A stretch of 64,000 nucleotides of DNA, taken from assembly GCA_025617375.2 (NCBI GenBank), contig JAMYGW020000006.1:1679001-1743000 (forward strand), in the 5' to 3' direction. Source of the stretch: Acarospora socialis. Taxonomy: Eukaryota; Ascomycota; Lecanoromycetes; Acarosporales; Acarosporaceae. A program made the position numbers and the translations under genes. Below the pieces are notes generated by a model that did no database searches, was not told where the DNA came from, and saw nothing but the letters and a program-made list of their open reading frames with translations. Positions 60,917 to 64,000 of the stretch are shown here, piece by piece. The first letter of the stretch is position 1. Each line of letters begins with the position of its first letter.

Positions 60917-63900
60917 ATGCTATATGTGTTTTATACAGATCATAATTATCGTTCACTCGCCGTACCACTACCAGCTAATGGTGGAGAGTCTTCGATACGT
61001 GCACAACCATGGCAGGACACAAACCCTACACCCACGCCCAGTGGCGGTGTGTGTCAAGACGGCACTCTCGCTCGTCCGCCTACCACCAACGGAGGACCAT
61101 CTCACGCCCAGACCACGCCAGCATCTCACCATGTGCATCGTCCCCACCTTCGCAACCGCGGAAGCTCCGAGAAAGTGCCCAGTAGTCCCTCGATGCCGAA
61201 GGAACCTGCAAAAGCCCTCTCCTCTTCTCCCTCTCGGCGGAACTCCTGGCTCTCAAATATAAGCTCGAAATTCTCCTCTTCCAACACCGCATCGCCGGCG
61301 CCGAACGCGGTGCCGTCACCTACAGTCTCGAGGGCACAATTGACTCAGCCGCAATCCGCGAAGGCCCAACAGTCCGCAAGCGCCGTATCTTCTTTGTCAG
61401 AAACTGCGAGAAAGGGTGATACCCCGGCACCACAAGCGTCCCTGACGTCAAAAAGTGGGCACCCATCGTTCCTCACGAGCGCATTACGACGACTGTCATC
61501 CTCGTCAGGCTCATTACCCAGCCTGGGTAAGACGGCAGGCACAGGTGCTAATTGTCCGCGACGAGTCATGAACATCGATCCCAATCGAGAGAGGTGCAAG
61601 GTTCAAGGGCTGGATCAAACGAAGCTGAGGCGGGTCGCATTCTGCGTGGATGTTGAAATCGCCGGTACCGCGCGCTATGTCGATGAAGACGAGAGGAGCC
61701 CCTCGCCACCGACACCCGGACGGCGGCCGAGTCTGATAGAACTGGAGCATCTAGCGGAGGTTCAAAAGAAGAAGGACAAGAAACTGAAAGAGAAGGGCGA
61801 AGGAGAGGCGTTGAAGAATCCGCAAGCTGTTGTGGACGAAAAGGAAAAGGACGGCGTCCTAAAGGCCAGCGGGGAGGTGGTTGGGAACGGCGGAGAGCTC
61901 AAGACCGAGTCTAAGGTCCTGGGAGATACGAAAGATAAGAGCAAGAAGAGAGAAAAGAAAAAGAGATCGGAAGAGGAGCGGAAAGAAAGGAAGGAGAGGA
62001 AGCGCAGGCAGGCCGAGGCAAATGGTACTGTGCCGGTTGAGGTGATTCTAGATGCAGACAGCAGCTCACCTACAGATTCGCCACCCGGAGTGTCTACGCC
62101 AAGGGCCCAAGATAAACCTACCACTGATCCCTTACGAATTTATCGGCGCTGCTGTCAGCTACGAGAAACGCCAATATTGAAAAGGATCACCGAGCAGTTA
62201 TCTGCGTCTAACGCATGCGATCCAGCCACGCCCGGGATAGTCACTTGCTTAGACTTCTCGGGATATTGGATGCAACTTCCAGATGTTGTTACTCTTGGGG
62301 ATTACCTAGCTGTGGTGCCTGTCAAGAAACTGATGATGGAAGATTGCGGTTTGGGCGATGAGGCAGTTCGGGTCATATTGGCCGGTCTACTCGCGGCAAA
62401 AACTCCCGCACAAGCTAGGCATAACAGACATCTAGCCAAGAGACAGAATAACCAAAGAGAAACGGCGGCAGAGATCCTCGGGGTCGTTGAGAAACTGTCA
62501 CTCAAGAATAACCCTAAGATTGGTCAGAATGGTTGGCGACATATCAGTCTTTTCATCAACATGTCAAGATCCATCAAGGCTCTGGATCTGTCAGGGATAC
62601 CTTTTCCTAACTCTCCACCACCTACCGATAGCCCAGGGTCACTGGTTAGGACCACAACTGCCACAAAGACGCCTGTGGACATGGCTGCAGTCATCTCGAA
62701 GGCCCTAGCTGAGCGGTTGGCTGGAGCCCGGCTTGAAGAGCTGGTGATGGCGGAATGTAACCTCGACACTGAGCTTGTTGGCAAAATCGTCGATGCTGCG
62801 ATGAAGAGTGGCCTCACCAGGTTAGGTCTTGCAAGTAATCACCTGACGAGGGAAGGTCTAGAACATGTTTGCCGCTACGTCCAATCTGGGAGGTGTGAAG
62901 GTCTGGATCTCGGTGGAAACGACCTTCGAGATAATCTACACATTTTTGCTCAAGCACTTCACGACAAATGCCCTCTGTACGCATTAAGTCTGGCAGACTG
63001 TAACCTCACACCAGCTTCGTTGGGGTCTCTGTTACCAGCACTCTGCATCTTACCAAATTTCCGCTTTATTGACCTTTCGCATAACCGCGACCTTTTCTCT
63101 ACACAACCAAACGCTCTTTCACTTCTCCGAACCTACATACCTCAACTCCAGCTCCTTAAGCGAATTCACCTGCAAGACGTAGAAATGTCTTCGGAGCATG
63201 CCATCGCGCTCGCAGAAGTCCTTCCCGAAAGCCCGAACCTCGCCCATCTCAATATCTTGGACAATCCTCAGCTATCCGCTCTCGCCTCGGCGAAGGACGA
63301 AGCCAGCCAAGAAGAGGCTTGTGCACTATACGCTTCTCTGATGGTGGCGGTGAGGGTCTCAGAATCGATCATATGTATCGATATCGAGGTGCCGAGTCAA
63401 GATTCCAGCGAGGTGATCAAGGCTCTGGCCAAGCAGGTTGTCGCATATTCTTTGAGGAACATGGAACGGGGTCCTGTCGCAGAGGCATACGCAGCAGCTG
63501 CCGCTCCCACCACCGAACCGCATGTGGGCGAGAAGCAAGTTGCCGTCCCGGACATCCTCCTTCACCTCGTCGGACATATGGAAGGGGTCGCGGAGAATCA
63601 TGACGAAGACGAACCAGCTCCAGACGACGACTACATCGTTGGGGGAACGGGCGTGGTCAAAGCTTTGGGTGTATGCTTAGGGAACCGCTCCACGGACCAT
63701 CGTAGGCCGGCCCGGGATATCTCTCCCGGCGGGAGTGGGACGGTGACGCCGAGGCAAGTGCTCCAAGGTGCAGATGTCACCAAGGGCAAAGCGAAAGAGA
63801 TGTCCAAAGATCTTCTCGGAAGCGCCCGGAAGATTCGCGCCAGATTACAGCCGGCTTTGGTGCGGGAGCTCCGAGCCGGCAACGATATGGGCTACAGTAT

Positions 63901-64000
63901 GTTTTTTGTTCATACACATTTCACACCACTCTAACAGACTTTTACAGAACGCCTCCTCTTCCTCGACTCGACTCTCCAGCGCATGATCCAACGCTTCGAG
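60917..64000 (+). CDS. Leucine-rich-repeat (RNI-like) protein, Mhp1-like; runs off right edge
   Basis: The frame is open from an ATG at 60917 to the donor at 63896. Intron 63897-63947 follows and coding resumes at 63948 to the window edge. The true N-terminus is uncertain because 60917 sits in what looks like an intron end (acceptor at 60938). The first 200 residues are Ser/Pro-rich (SRRNSWLSNISSKFSSSN). A conserved block CKVQGLDQTKLRRVAFCVDVEIAGTARYVDEDE is followed by a Lys/Glu-rich region (KKRSEEERKERKERKRRQ). From about residue 420, RNI/LRR-type repeats appear (VTCLDFSGYWMQL, VEKLSLKNNPKIGQNGW, LEELVMAECNLDTELVG, LTRLGLASNHLTREGL, CEGLDLGGNDLRD, FRFIDLSHNRDLFS, LAHLNILDNPQL). Fungal relatives are often annotated as cell-wall-biogenesis protein Mhp1; that link is from memory. 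Confidence 0.75.

Noticed and set aside
1-64000. Search for CRISPR arrays, rRNA, retroelements and secondary-metabolite clusters
   Set aside because: No regularly spaced repeats, no rRNA-like sequence, no reverse transcriptase/integrase or LTR-like ends, and no PKS/NRPS/terpene core enzyme were seen. The lone SDR pseudogene has no cluster around it.

Overview
The window looks like ordinary nuclear DNA of a filamentous ascomycete (Pezizomycotina). Genes are dense and lie on both strands. Most are cut by 45-130 bp GT-AG introns with CTAAC/CTGAC-like branch points. The gene set (Mic10, Urb2, Upf1, Imp4, RPL5, PI-PLC, fungal NCS1, LAT and YAT permeases, a GPI-anchored wall protein, a Pezizomycotina-type C2H2 protein) is fungal throughout. 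I see no rRNA, tRNA, CRISPR array, prophage or retroelement. Gene models below were spliced by hand from reading frame and splice-site logic; where a junction is uncertain this is said.

Layout. 0-3 kb: 3' part of a Sel1/ankyrin-repeat gene that enters from the left. 3.4-4.9 kb (+): ZIP metal transporter. 5.0-6.1 kb (-): DsbA/FrnE-like oxidoreductase with an 11-nt micro-exon. 6.9-7.7 kb (+): GPI-anchored Ser/Thr/Gly/Pro-rich protein. 8.4-8.9 kb (-): MICOS subunit Mic10, divergent from 9.15-14.1 kb (+) URB2/NPA2. 15.2-17.05 kb (+): NCS1 nucleobase/allantoin-type permease, tail to tail with 17.7-19.8 kb (-) LAT/Mup1-like amino acid permease. 20.3-23.0 kb (+): 11-exon gene of unknown function with a fungal N-terminal domain. 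24.5-27.1 kb (-): 748-aa C2H2 zinc-finger protein. 27.4-28.0 kb: cluster of inverted repeats. 28.7-29.6 kb (+): coiled-coil protein ending in a CaaX box. 30.0-32.1 kb (-): GNAT plus ankyrin protein. 33.3-36.7 kb (-): phosphoinositide phospholipase C. 36.7-39.8 kb: gene-poor. 39.8-42.6 kb (-): 926-aa low-complexity nuclear-looking protein. 43.6-46.9 kb (-): UPF1 helicase, divergent from 47.3-48.3 kb (+) IMP4. 48.4-49.2 kb (-): decayed ankyrin gene. 49.3-49.7 kb (-): Thr-rich secreted protein. 51.9-53.8 kb (-): YAT amino acid permease. 56.0-56.9 kb (-): decayed short-chain dehydrogenase. 57.6-58.5 kb (+): HAD hydrolase. 58.8-59.95 kb (+): RPL5. 60.9 kb to the right edge (+): leucine-rich-repeat protein running out of the window.

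Themes. Three ribosome-synthesis genes (URB2, IMP4, RPL5) and the translation-linked UPF1 lie among membrane-transport genes (ZIP, NCS1, LAT, YAT). Several pairs share short divergent promoters (Mic10/URB2, UPF1/IMP4, LAT permease/20.3-kb gene). I found no biosynthetic cluster, defence island or clearly novel multi-gene system. The most interesting items are single-gene: the CaaX coiled-coil protein, the GNAT-ankyrin fusion, the large C2H2 protein with a non-finger N-terminal half, the micro-exon in the DsbA-like gene, two host pseudogenes, and an inverted-repeat cluster at 27.5 kb.
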